Assembly: GCA_028564925.1 (NCBI GenBank) | Contig: CM053031.1 | Location: 97,672,305-97,736,304, forward strand | Direction of reading: 5' to 3' | From: Lithobates sylvaticus | Lineage: Eukaryota > Chordata > Amphibia > Anura > Ranidae | DNA length: 64,000 nucleotides | In this document: positions 1-9,783 of the stretch, piece after piece | Position numbering within the stretch: position 1 is the stretch's first letter | Layout of the letters: every line of letters starts with the position of its first letter | Position numbers and translations under genes: made by a program | The notes under the pieces: generated by a model | What the model was told of the DNA's origin: nothing | The model's input: only the letters and a program-made list of their open reading frames with translations | The model's database searches: none

Positions 1-537
1 CTGAGTGCGTGTGTTTTACTTTTATCTGGTAAGGAGCCTACTTACTGGTGGTGGCACTTTAACTAGAAGTGGAGCACAGTGGTGTAGTGGAACCTCCTGC
101 ATAAGAGGACTCTGATCCATCATTATTGGTTATCCATCCCACATAGAGACTTGGACAGACATCATATACCATTGTTTACAACGATTGTAGTCGATTACTT
201 GTCATTTATGCTTCAATAACCTGAGAGTATACTGTCACCTTCTGCCTATGCTCTTTTCAATCTGTGTGCAGATTTTATTCCTCAGGTTACTGGTATTCTC
301 AACACTACCAATTGGTACACAGGTCATACATGTGAACCTTTTTTCATTATTATTTTAGTTTTGACCTGGCGCAGTTTTCCTTTTTTCCATATCATATGCG
401 TGTTTATCCCACCATTCTGCAGCCGGTTTAGGTATTATTGTTTGCCCTATTCATTTGTTTATTTAACTTTTTCTATCCTACTGTATGATCCTCTGTGTAT
501 GTCAGGGTAGCGCGGTCTTTTTGCTCTCATCTGTTTT
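1..537 (+). repeat. PLE pseudo-LTR, left copy (cut by window edge)
   Basis: Bases 1-537 recur at 6353-6889, a constant offset of 6352; reading them side by side I found no difference. Homology stops at 537, where the internal region of the element starts. Penelope-like elements are known to carry such pseudo-LTRs. The left copy is open at the window edge, so its promoter part, seen in the right copy at about 5900-6352, is probably just outside the window. A splice-donor-like CTG/GTAAGG lies at 26-34. The identity of the copies implies very recent insertion or recent gene conversion. Confidence 0.85.
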
Positions 538-540
538 GTT

Positions 541-651
541 CTGATATCATTACTGCTGCTGACACCCTCCCCCACCCCTCTCCCTTCCCCCCTTCCTTTT
601 TTCTTTTCCATTCCCCCCCCCTTTTCTTTCCCCCCCATCCTTCCCTCTCAG
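541..651 (+). promoter_or_regulatory. Long polypyrimidine tract ending in a splice-acceptor-like CAG
   Basis: Bases about 565-650 are almost pure C/T and end in CTCTCAG/GG, 16 bases before the ORF1 ATG at 668. This matches a strong vertebrate 3' splice site. A strong donor (CTG/GTAAGG) occurs at 28/29 and again at 6380/6381. Penelope-family elements with introns are known. I infer a 5'-UTR intron of about 623 bp (29-651). The tract could instead be simple-sequence drift. Confidence 0.45.
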
Positions 652-667
652 GGTTTTACACTCTGCG

Positions 668-1936
668 ATGGATATTTTCGAATTCAGGGCCACCAAGGTG
701 GTTAATATAGAGGGAGTCTTTGAAGCATACAAAGATGATGAGGGCGACCTAAGTGGCATTTTTACCCGACTTAAAAATCTGATGGTTTCTGAAAACCACA
801 CTAAGTGGGATATTGCCTACCTAGAAACCTATATAAAAAACCTTATGGTACCTAGGAGTCTCCGATGGGACGTAGCACCCCAGAAGGGAGACACCGATTT
901 GGAAGAATGGTTCAAATATTTTAACCAATCAGGTGTCTCTTTCCTCCGTTTCTTAGTGGAGAGAAAGACTGCTAAACTAGCGAAATTGGATGATGAGATA
1001 AAACTCATTAAAACCAAACTCCACCCAGTGAAAGAGGGGGAAGAGTATAAGGAAAAATCCAGTAGTCTTCTCAAAGCACTTGAGAAGGAGGACAGAGACC
1101 AGAGGTCTAAAAAGAAGAAAAAGTATAATAGGGATCTCGTTGACTATCAAAACAACATAGTCTTTAATTGGCAGAAGAAAATTTTGGAGGATGCAGCCAA
1201 AGCATCAGCCATAGAAATGGACACTTCTGTGCCAGTATCCCAAATGGCTGGAGGGGGGTCGGATCAGGTCCAACCTTCCATTCCCAAACGGGTCCAGTCC
1301 AAACCTAGACCGGGGGGTAATTTGGGCCACCTATCCCCTAGGAATCAGAATCCTCGGGGAGGACACCCTTATGGGAATCAAACATATCCCCTTAAAACCT
1401 CTAAATCCAATTATACACTAAGTGAAACCAAAACCTACCCCCCTGGTCCCCCACCTAAACAGAGGGGTTTCACTCCAAGGGGGAGAGGGTGGAACCCTGG
1501 GAACCAGAGAGGAAGGAATAATTCTTCTGACCAGAGAGGTAGAGGTCCTTATACTGATCAATTTGATAGCTGGAGACCCAGCGTCCAAGAACATTGGGAT
1601 TCACAACCACCCAATTGGTATCAAGGAGAATCTGGGTGGGACTACAATATTCCCACTCATAATTCCTTTTATCCACTCAGGGAATTTGATACCATAGGGG
1701 AAGACTCCTCCTTTCCCAATGGCTTCTACCCACCAGAACAAGGGGTGGCTACCAATTATGGTGCCCCGAATAGGGTCCCCAATAGAACCCTGGGGCCACA
1801 AGGTCCTGCCACACCTAACCAGCAAGGGAGCTGGGGTTTTCACAAACCAACACAAGGCCAAAAAAGGTTAGGAGAAAGAGGAGAGGAACCAGAGGGGGGA
1901 GGAGGATCAGAGCAGCACAAACGACAGCGAATATAG
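668..1936 (+). CDS. PLE ORF1: coiled-coil, Arg/Gly/Pro-rich protein (422 aa)
   Basis: This ORF is intact and opens with MDIFEFRATKVV at the first ATG after the acceptor-like site. Residues about 90-180 are rich in Lys/Glu with leucines at heptad-like spacing (for example LAKLDDEIKLIKTKL) and probably form a coiled coil with a Lys-rich basic patch. Residues about 200-422 are low-complexity, rich in Gly, Pro, Arg, Asn and Gln (for example RGRGWNPGNQRGRNN), as in disordered RNA-binding tails. I recognise no named domain. By position and composition it may be an RNA-binding partner of the RT, like the ORF1 proteins of LINEs; this is inference. Its stop codon lies inside the upstream extension of the ORF2 frame, so the two are expressed from one RNA. 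Most described PLEs have a single long ORF, which makes this gene notable. Confidence 0.75.
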   Translation: MDIFEFRATKVVNIEGVFEAYKDDEGDLSGIFTRLKNLMVSENHTKWDIAYLETYIKNLMVPRSLRWDVAPQKGDTDLEEWFKYFNQSGVSFLRFLVERKTAKLAKLDDEIKLIKTKLHPVKEGEEYKEKSSSLLKALEKEDRDQRSKKKKKYNRDLVDYQNNIVFNWQKKILEDAAKASAIEMDTSVPVSQMAGGGSDQVQPSIPKRVQSKPRPGGNLGHLSPRNQNPRGGHPYGNQTYPLKTSKSNYTLSETKTYPPGPPPKQRGFTPRGRGWNPGNQRGRNNSSDQRGRGPYTDQFDSWRPSVQEHWDSQPPNWYQGESGWDYNIPTHNSFYPLREFDTIGEDSSFPNGFYPPEQGVATNYGAPNRVPNRTLGPQGPATPNQQGSWGFHKPTQGQKRLGERGEEPEGGGGSEQHKRQRI

Positions 1937-4206
1937 TGGGACAGGGGATCTTTAACTTGAGTTCCAAGACCCTGTCCCCTTCAGAAAAAGCATTACTGGA
2001 CAAAGGTCTCAAATTTGTGCCTCCTAAACGTTTAGACAAATTTAAGACCTTTATGGACATTCATTTGTTCATAAGAAAGCTTAACATTAAAAAATATATG
2101 TCCGGAATTCCTGTAAATAATCAAGTAAGAGCAAGCGAATTTGTTCACTCGGGATTGAGGAATGCTTCACTCTTCAACCCTCCTGGCCCATTAGCGCCTT
2201 CTCTTCGTGTGTTCAGAGATGTGCTGCTTAGAGATTTGGATGCCATGGAGGTTAAGAGAGCGAGGCTGAATAAATCCCTACAGGAAGGGTTAGAATCACT
2301 ATGCCTTAATAAAGAGCTGGTCGTGAGGCCTGCAGATAAGGGGGGTGGGATAGTTATCCTGGACAAGGCGGACTATATGGCCGAAATGTCCAGAATAATT
2401 GGTGACACCACCACTTACACCCTCTTAGCGGGAGATCCCAAGCTTAAATACACTAGGGATCTCGAAAGGCTGGTGGCAGAGGGCCATTATGAGGGTATTC
2501 TCACTATGAAGGAAAAGTTATATCTTATCCCCATAGCCCCTCGTACCCCGACCATCTATTACCTCCCCAAATTACACAAAGATCCAATCTGCCCCCCGGG
2601 ACGTCCCATAGTAAGTGGGATTGATTCCATCACGTCCCGGGTGGGCAGATATATTGATTTTTATCTACAACCTCTGGTACGCTCTATGCCTTCATATGTG
2701 AAGGATTCTAGGCACATCATCAACATACTATCTAACATGGTACCTAGCGCTGGGATGTGGATGGTGACCATCGATGTCACGTCTTTGTACACCATCATCC
2801 CCCACACTTTGGGATTTGAAGCCGTGTTATTCTATCTCGAGAGAGACTCAGATCTACCCCAAAAACAGGTCGATTTCCTGATGGTCCTCTTGAAGTTTGC
2901 AGCGGCATCGAACTATTTTTGGTTTGATGGCAACTTCTATAAGCAGGACACAGGAGTGGCAATGGGGGCCAAATATGCCCCCAGTCTTGCCAATTTGTTT
3001 ATGGCCAAATGGGAGGAGGATGTCATCTATTCTCAACATGTACCCCAAGTCATTCTTTGGGCAAGGTACATTGATGACATCCTCCTCCTATGGGACGGCC
3101 AGCTGAGTGAGTTGGAGAGCTTTATGTATAACCTCAACCTTAACCAAAGAGGCATTATCCTCAAGTTTGAAGCGAGCCAGTCTGAGGTTCACTACTTAGA
3201 CTTGAATATATGTATCAATGACCATTCGTTCACCACCTCCACTTTCTTCAAGGAAACGGACAGGAACTCCTTCATTCCTGTTGAGAGTTGTCATTATCAT
3301 CCGTGGTTGAGAGCAGTCCCGAAGAGCCAGTTCTTGAGACTGCGGAGGAACTGCTCCGACCAGAAACAATTCTTGACACAGGCAGAAGTCCTGGTTAACC
3401 GTTTCATAGAAAAAGGTTACCCAGAAAATACCCTTAGAAATACCTTGCTGATGGTGAGCAACACCAAGAGAGAAGATCTATTGACGGAAAAGAGCTCTAG
3501 GGGAGAAAAGAATTTTCCAACTGGGGTACCATTCGTGACCACGTATTCAGTACAACATAGTAGCATAAAAGCTCTGATCAACAAACATTGGCACATTGTG
3601 ACCAATGACTCAGCCCTCGCTGAGATCTTACCCCCGAAACCCCGAATAATCTTCAGGGGGGCTCAATCCCTACAAGGACAAATCGCCCCGAATGTTCTCA
3701 ACCCTCCAGTTAGGAGTGGGGGTTTCTTTGATCAGTTAAGTGGTTATTATAAATGTAAGCGTTGCAGAGTGTGCCGTCTAAACTCGTGCACAACGAGACG
3801 AACCACTTCGGTCCAGTCCACTGCCACACAAGAAATATTCAAAATCAAACCTTGCATTACGTGTGCGTCTACAGGTGTGGTGTACCTTTTACAATGTCCG
3901 TGCGGCCTACAATATGTGGGCCGCACCAAACGGCCCTTACAGATACGTTTAAATGAACATATCACAAATATCATTTCTGGGTTTAAAAATCATTCCGTTT
4001 CCAAGCATTATCTCCAATTTCACAAGAGGGATCCAGCTAACACCCTATTTTTGGGCCTGGATAAGTACAAACCAAATTGGAGAGGGGGACACTTAGTGAG
4101 AGAGATCTCCAAACTTGAGATGTCTTGGATACACAAACTCAAGACTTATGTCCCCTACGGAATGAACGTGGATACAGATGTAAATGCTTTTATCAATAAT
4201 GCGTGA
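1936..4206 (+). CDS. PLE ORF2: reverse transcriptase with C-terminal GIY-YIG endonuclease (about 756 aa)
   Basis: Penelope-type RT signatures are present in order: FVPPKRLDKF near the N terminus, LPKLHKDP and GRPIVSGIDS (about residues 212-235), motif A IDVTSLYTIIPH with Asp280, GVAMGAKYAPSLANLFMA (about 338-355) and the catalytic YIDD at 378-381. A Cys cluster (C607, C610, C613, C618) precedes the GIY-YIG nuclease, GVVYLLQCPCGLQYVGRT, starting at about residue 647. This is the order expected for PLEs, whose RT copies RNA at a nicked site made by the GIY-YIG domain. No in-frame ATG precedes residue 40 (base 2053), but the frame is open from 1819, overlapping ORF1 by 118 bases in the -1 register. 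Expression may therefore use frameshifting, reinitiation at TAGTG (1934-1938), or the ATG at 2053. All key motifs are intact. Confidence 0.92.
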   Translation: MGQGIFNLSSKTLSPSEKALLDKGLKFVPPKRLDKFKTFMDIHLFIRKLNIKKYMSGIPVNNQVRASEFVHSGLRNASLFNPPGPLAPSLRVFRDVLLRDLDAMEVKRARLNKSLQEGLESLCLNKELVVRPADKGGGIVILDKADYMAEMSRIIGDTTTYTLLAGDPKLKYTRDLERLVAEGHYEGILTMKEKLYLIPIAPRTPTIYYLPKLHKDPICPPGRPIVSGIDSITSRVGRYIDFYLQPLVRSMPSYVKDSRHIINILSNMVPSAGMWMVTIDVTSLYTIIPHTLGFEAVLFYLERDSDLPQKQVDFLMVLLKFAAASNYFWFDGNFYKQDTGVAMGAKYAPSLANLFMAKWEEDVIYSQHVPQVILWARYIDDILLLWDGQLSELESFMYNLNLNQRGIILKFEASQSEVHYLDLNICINDHSFTTSTFFKETDRNSFIPVESCHYHPWLRAVPKSQFLRLRRNCSDQKQFLTQAEVLVNRFIEKGYPENTLRNTLLMVSNTKREDLLTEKSSRGEKNFPTGVPFVTTYSVQHSSIKALINKHWHIVTNDSALAEILPPKPRIIFRGAQSLQGQIAPNVLNPPVRSGGFFDQLSGYYKCKRCRVCRLNSCTTRRTTSVQSTATQEIFKIKPCITCASTGVVYLLQCPCGLQYVGRTKRPLQIRLNEHITNIISGFKNHSVSKHYLQFHKRDPANTLFLGLDKYKPNWRGGHLVREISKLEMSWIHKLKTYVPYGMNVDTDVNAFINNA

Positions 4207-4797
4207 TTTCATCTCAGGTTTTGGATATACATATTTTTATGATTTTATCTATAAATTTGATATCTACCTAGGTGAATGTTCCCATCCATTTGTATCCTAT
4301 ACTGTGATATGCCTGTTCTTACAACTTTGCAATGAAATGTATGGACTTCCCTCTCCTCCTATCAATGTCTGGGTTGCGACACGCAGGGAAGGGCCCTAAT
4401 CTAGTATCTACTCCCAGGGCTTTACCCATAACCCCTTTTTAATAATATACAAATTTAACCCTTTTTCCTTGTGCTACATTATGTATCATATAGGTGTCTC
4501 TATGACACACTATTTCATTTATCTTTTCCTATCACATCACTAATAATTTTTTATCTCCTTTCCACTTATTTAATTTTTTCCACCACTAGGTTTTTTCTAC
4601 TCTTCCACTTACTATTCATTTCTCACATGCTTTAATTCGCTTTTATTGTCTTTGTTCTCCCCACTCGTAATTTTTTTTTTTTTTTTTTTTCCCTTTTTCA
4701 TTTTTATTCTTTTGTATTTTTATTTTTGTATTTTTTTTTGCATTTTTATCTATACCAATTGTTATTGATTTTTATTTATATTTTCTTATTTATTTTT

Positions 4798-4832
<35 letters not shown>

Positions 4833-4884
4833 ACAATTTTGGGTTTTTTTTTTAATTTATTTTTTTTTTTTTTTTTAAAATAAT

Positions 4885-4922
<38 letters not shown>

Positions 4923-5900
4923 CTCAATTTTATGTCTACTTTCACATTTACTTTTATTTTCATTTTTATTTTTATTTTTATATTTTTTTTATTTTTATTT
5001 TTATTTTTATTTTTATTTTTATTTTTATTTTTATTATTATTATTTATTATTCATTATTTTTTATTTATTATTATTTATTTATTTATTTTTTATTTATTTA
5101 TTTATTTATTCATTTATTTACTTATTTATTTATTTTTTTCTGTTTTCATTTCTTTTTTTCTGTTTTTTAGTTAGTTCACACATCATCTTCGCACTTTCTA
5201 GTGTTCTGTTTTTTCACTTCCCACTTATTTTTCACTTCACCTCCCTGTGTATACATTTTTTCACTTAGACCTTCCTCTGGGCACTTTTCAATTTTTTCCC
5301 CTTTTTGCACACCTTCACATCACACTAGCACATAGATCCTCTTCCTCGTTTTTCCTTTTTTTTCAAAACACGTTAGGCATTTTTTCTTTCTTTCCCTTCC
5401 TCCACTATGTATAATTGGTAATCACTTTCATTATTATGGTATATAGTCTTCACGACTTACACGGCAACCTGCCACCTTATCCAATATGTGTTTACTTTAA
5501 GTAATTTTCCATATTCATTTATGTTTCTTTCACTCCATTCACATTAATAGAACCCAATTCCCCGTTTTCGGGGGGCCTGGGTTTCCTTTTATTCCTAGTC
5601 TCACACATGAACACTCGACCTTAACAGGTCATGTATTTCGATTTTCCTTTTCATTATCCTTCATTTTATAGCAGTCTTTTTACTCTATTTGTGTATATCA
5701 CATTTCCCAATAGAGGCGCCTTATGTACCTATAATGGGTTTAACATAGGGGTATGATTCCGCTAACATACCCAAACTAAATGTTTTTACTGAAAATTGGG
5801 CATATACCCCTCTTTTCTATTTCCCTTTTTCGTCTCTATAGTGTAAGGGCAACCTTTCCCATAACTAAGATGGCTGAATGGCCGCTTCCTTGCCTCTCGC
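4207..5900 (+). other. PLE 3' region with poly-T and TTTTA/TTTA microsatellites
   Basis: This non-coding stretch lies between the ORF2 stop and the repeat. From about 4666 to 5160 it is nearly all T and A: long T runs (4801-4830, 4890-4922), then (TTTTTA)n and (TTTA)n. A short GC hairpin, CCCCGTTTTCGGGG, lies near 5560. I see no coding capacity. The microsatellite is internal to the element, so it may have grown since insertion or be a family feature. Confidence 0.7.
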
Positions 5901-5915
5901 AACGAGGCTTGGTAG

Positions 5916-5922
5916 TATTTAA
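5916..5922 (+). promoter_or_regulatory. TATA-like box of the PLE repeat
   Basis: TATTTAA lies just before the 5' arm of the hairpin at 5924. The second PLE has TATAAAAA (15241-15248) in the same place, 10 bases before its own hairpin arm. The shared arrangement supports a core promoter whose RNA would start in or near the hairpin. Confidence 0.4.
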
Positions 5923-5923
5923 T

Positions 5924-6010
5924 GTGGTGGCTCACTGCGCACCCTATCCCCATTGAAAACGTCTGTTGATGACGAAACGCGTATGGGAGGACGCGCAGTG
6001 ACGTCACCAC
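5924..6010 (+). ncRNA. Hammerhead-ribozyme-like hairpin in the PLE repeat
   Basis: The outer arms GTGGTGGCTCACTGCGC (5924-5940) and GCGCAGTGACGTCACCAC (5993-6010) pair over nearly their whole length. Inside, CGTC-TGTTGAT-GACG (5960-5974) makes a perfect 4-bp stem, followed by AAACGCG, so the hammerhead-type GAAA and start of stem III are present (GACGAAACGCG at 5971-5981). The first core strand (TTGAAAA) departs from CUGANGA, so cleavage is uncertain. PLE repeats are known to carry hammerhead ribozymes. The likeness to the motif at 15259-15331 supports common descent. Confidence 0.45.
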
Positions 6011-6352
6011 GTTCGTATCACAAAGAGGAAGGGTGCTTTTTGTATGCCGGCCGGCGCTCTTTTAAAAAAACAACATTTGGATTTTAAACTGCTCATTCTG
6101 CTCAATAGAATGTGAGTAAACATCCGTTTTTAATAAATAATCTTTTAGTCCTTTACATATTACACTATGGTCTGCCTTTATTATTTACATGGGGATCTGT
6201 GAACGCACCTCCGAGTGCCTTACTTGTCCATTTTGGCGTTTGGAAGTGTGCCTCTTCCCCCTTCCGGTTTTGGAATTCCGATCCATCTTGGAGGACACTG
6301 TTTGAGGGGCAACCATATCCTGGCGTTTGGCATTTCGTATCCAAGCTCACAT

Positions 6353-6889
6353 CTGAGTGCGTGTGTTTTACTTTTATCTGGTAAGGAGCCTACTTACTGG
6401 TGGTGGCACTTTAACTAGAAGTGGAGCACAGTGGTGTAGTGGAACCTCCTGCATAAGAGGACTCTGATCCATCATTATTGGTTATCCATCCCACATAGAG
6501 ACTTGGACAGACATCATATACCATTGTTTACAACGATTGTAGTCGATTACTTGTCATTTATGCTTCAATAACCTGAGAGTATACTGTCACCTTCTGCCTA
6601 TGCTCTTTTCAATCTGTGTGCAGATTTTATTCCTCAGGTTACTGGTATTCTCAACACTACCAATTGGTACACAGGTCATACATGTGAACCTTTTTTCATT
6701 ATTATTTTAGTTTTGACCTGGCGCAGTTTTCCTTTTTTCCATATCATATGCGTGTTTATCCCACCATTCTGCAGCCGGTTTAGGTATTATTGTTTGCCCT
6801 ATTCATTTGTTTATTTAACTTTTTCTATCCTACTGTATGATCCTCTGTGTATGTCAGGGTAGCGCGGTCTTTTTGCTCTCATCTGTTTT
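6353..6889 (+). repeat. PLE pseudo-LTR, right copy
   Basis: This is an exact copy of bases 1-537. It ends at 6889, where the sequence departs from the left copy and apparent flanking DNA starts. The unit almost certainly extends left of 6353 to include the TATA-like box and hammerhead-like hairpin at 5916-6010, but the window does not contain the matching part of the left copy. A target-site duplication cannot be tested because the left end of the element is missing. Confidence 0.85.
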
Positions 6890-7478
6890 ACTCTGAAAGT
6901 TCACTTTGATGTTTTCAAGTTTAACCATGCAGCATTTTGAGTAAACCCCTATTCATTGTGCATAGATGAGAATGTTGATTTACTGTTCAATGAGCAGGCT
7001 AGAGAGGTGAAACGGGCAAGTGCATTGTTGAACAAGAAAAAAATGTATCACCTGCCTGACTTTTGCTGTCTGCCTGGAATTCCACTAATGCACTATTGTG
7101 TACCTGTAAAGTAAAATGACTTACCTGAAATGTTTTCAATGTTATGTTTAAGCCTTTATAGCCAGTTTGTTATATCCTTGTCTGATCCTTAGTAAATATC
7201 AACCCCAATGTACAACCCTAAAATATAAAAGAAAAAGTTTTAAAAATGTTATAGTCACAGCAAAAGTTAATTCAAGGCAAGCACTGCAATAACAGGGTCG
7301 TTTGCACATAGCCGAACAGAGTAAAATATGTGTGTTTTTGAGGCACCCGGGACCCAGAGCTGCAGCATAATTGTGCCCATTGGCAGGGCCAAACGTTTGG
7401 TACCCAGAGAGGAGAGAATTCACATGGAGACCAGGTATTGCTGTAACGTGTATTAGCATAAATGCTCCAACAAGGTGT
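6890..7478. other. Unassigned sequence right of the PLE
   Basis: This is AT-rich DNA with no ORF I can support. A stretch at about 7260-7470 is somewhat richer in GC and may be a worn repeat, but I cannot name it. Confidence 0.3.
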
Positions 7479-7667
7479 TGTTGAGGGGTTAACAGGCAGC
7501 TGTGAGACAGTTCGGTTAACCTAAAAACAGCTTTATTCAGCAAAAACTGAAAAAATTACAGACTTTGTCTTTATGGGCAGCTCAAATCAACACAGGGAAC
7601 AGGATCTGTGTTTTTTTTTTGTTAGGTTAACCAACACTTTAACTCTGCCCCAGGCTGATTCTCTACA
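7479..7667 (-). repeat. LTR of the 7.5-9.8 kb fossil, left copy
   Basis: It starts TGTTGAGGGG and ends CTCTACA. Long stretches match 9377-9775, such as GGGTTAACAGGCAGCTGT with small changes and the terminal CCAGGCTGA(T/C)TCTCTACA. It is the 3' LTR if the element reads on the minus strand. Confidence 0.6.
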
Positions 7668-9376
7668 TATCCCCCCCCCCCCCCCGTTCCAGGCCAGGGG
7701 TATGGACACTACGTACTACGTACAAAATTGCCATAGGCCTGGGAAAGGGCATCCATATTCCAATGCAGGCTCCCAGGTCTATGCCCTATTTTCCTGACTA
7801 TTTCAGAGGGTCCCTGCCATTTCGTGAGACACCTGCTCTCCACAGCAGGCCCACCCAGATGCACCTGATTCCCAGGTTCAGACTATCTGAAGGTTGTGCA
7901 CTCGACCCTTACTAACAACTTGTGCCCACGTTTAAATCACTTTACCATTCTTGATCCTATGTATCGTAAGGTATGATTCACAGCAAATTGGGGGGACCAC
8001 ATATCTTCCCTAGGATGCAGTGGCTCACCACTCAAGAATGTGAATCTGGAGATTTCTCCTTTTTAACAAAGGCCCCTGAACCTTTAAGCTTTTGAATAAG
8101 TCCCAAACTATGGGACAGTCTTGCCAAATTAGCAAGTCATGAGGCAACCCTGGGATCACTCCAACTCTCAATGTAGCAGTGCCTGCTGATGTGGACAGGG
8201 TTACCCAGGCCATTGGATAGTCTTTGACAAACCCCATGTACAGAGACCACCCGAATCTTTTTTCCGGGTATCAGCTTTCCCCGCAACCTGTCCGATCGGA
8301 GCAGGGTAACCCCACTCCCCGAGTCAAGGAGTGCCACCACCTTTTGCCTATTAACCTGCATCACACACTCAAGTGAACTTAGATTGTTTTTAGGACCAAC
8401 CGCAAAAGCAAACATAGAGCCGTGTCGAGACCTCGCATTGCATTGGCTCCTGGACCACCATATGACCCAGTTGATGGCAGGACCAACAGCGAACCTCACG
8501 GGGTTCCTTTTCCCCTGCTGACTCTCAGGAGGGTTTGATGTTGGGGGTGCTCCTGGCAGAAGTGTCTGGCACCCATGCAGACCATGTGTTGAACAGGTGC
8601 CATCTTGCACTGGAATGCGCCTGCTTGGTCTGGCCCAGCTCTCTGGTTGCAGAAGGGCACTCACATAAGCTTTCTGCACAGCTGTAAAATTCAACTGCGA
8701 CAGCCATCTCATCCAGGGACTGGGGGCTCCAAGTGAGCCACCCATCAGTAGCTCCTTAAGAAGACCATGTAGAAAGCACTCCAATGCAACTCGCTCCACA
8801 ATCTAAGTAATGGTTGTCTCCTCTGGTTTCAGCCAATCTTGGAATATATACAACAGATGATACAGCTGTGCACGGGCAGGCTTAGCCCTGTCAAAGTGCC
8901 AGGCATGAACTCGATTTGCCCTCAAAGCAACAATTCCTGGCTAATATTTCTGCCTTTAGCAGTTTGTAGTCCCATGCTGACTCAGGGGCCAAGTCACAGT
9001 ATGCCTGTTGGGGATCTGCAGTCAGAAAAGGAGCCAGCAAAGACCTTACCTTGTTGCAATCCGCTCAAACATTGCCATATAAGCTTCCACAATATCTGTG
9101 GCCGTCATCTTTTGCATAACCCACTGCACAGCCCTCCACCGATCACTCTTTACACCGGGGTCACCTTTCCCCATTTCAGCCTTCTGTAAACAGCTATCTG
9201 TTCCATCAGTAAGCAGTTTCTCTCTTTCTGAGCTGCACCTGCCTGTGCATTAGCCAATGCTAATTGTTTAATCAGTTCCTCCATTGCTTTGTCAAAAGTC
9301 TTCACAGCCTCTGTAGCTTTAACCCAGGGCATGAGACTGGCCTGCACCCCTCAAACTGCCCGCATCCTCCACCAAT

Positions 9377-9775
9377 TGTTGGGATCCGATGGGTTAACAG
9401 GCAGCTGTAAGACAGTTCGGTTAACTTAAAAAAAACTGTTATTCAGCAAAAACAGAAAAAATTACAGACTTTGTCTTCATGGGCAGCTCAAAACAACACA
9501 AGCTGCTCTGATCATCAATATAACATAGTCTTTTAAATCATGTTAGCATCCCAGCCAAACAAACATTGCAAAGTCCCAGTTACAGGCCAGCTCACCCATC
9601 AGGTCACAGTCCACTTGTGGAGCATTCCAGAGAGCATGCAGGTCTCTTCCTCACTGCTAGTAAAATAGCTCCACACAAACTCTGAGACCAGCTGACTAAT
9701 AATCAGTTCTAAGGGAAAGGACCTTCCCTCTTCGGTTAACCCTCTCTTAACTCTACCCCAGGCTGACTCTCTACA
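9377..9775 (-). repeat. LTR of the 7.5-9.8 kb fossil, right copy (399 bp)
   Basis: It starts TGTTGGG and ends CTCTACA, directly before the 8-bp duplication of a hAT MITE. It is the 5' LTR in minus-strand reading. The adjoining inner sequence (9360-9376, TCCTCCACCAATTG region) is where a primer site would be expected. Confidence 0.6.
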
Positions 9776-9783
9776 GTGGTAAC

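Larger units (their letters stand above)
7479..9775 (-). mobile_element. Broken LTR-retroelement fossil (Ty3/gypsy type, possibly Gmr1-like)
   Basis: TG...CA-bounded repeats lie at 7479-7667 and 9377-9775 and match in their end parts. A C-rich run (7668-7685) next to the left repeat reads as a polypurine tract on the minus strand. Between them, minus-strand pieces resemble gag, with a SCAN-like helical region (about 8700-9110, for example DIVEAYMAMFERIA), and an aspartic protease with DSGSGVTLL near 8310-8340. The element is broken, with several breaks, and looks old. No clear 5-bp target duplication was seen. Confidence 0.65.

Noticed and set aside
4932-5174. Open frame of Phe/Leu/Ile repeats
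   Set aside because: It is the translation of a TTTTA/TTTA microsatellite.
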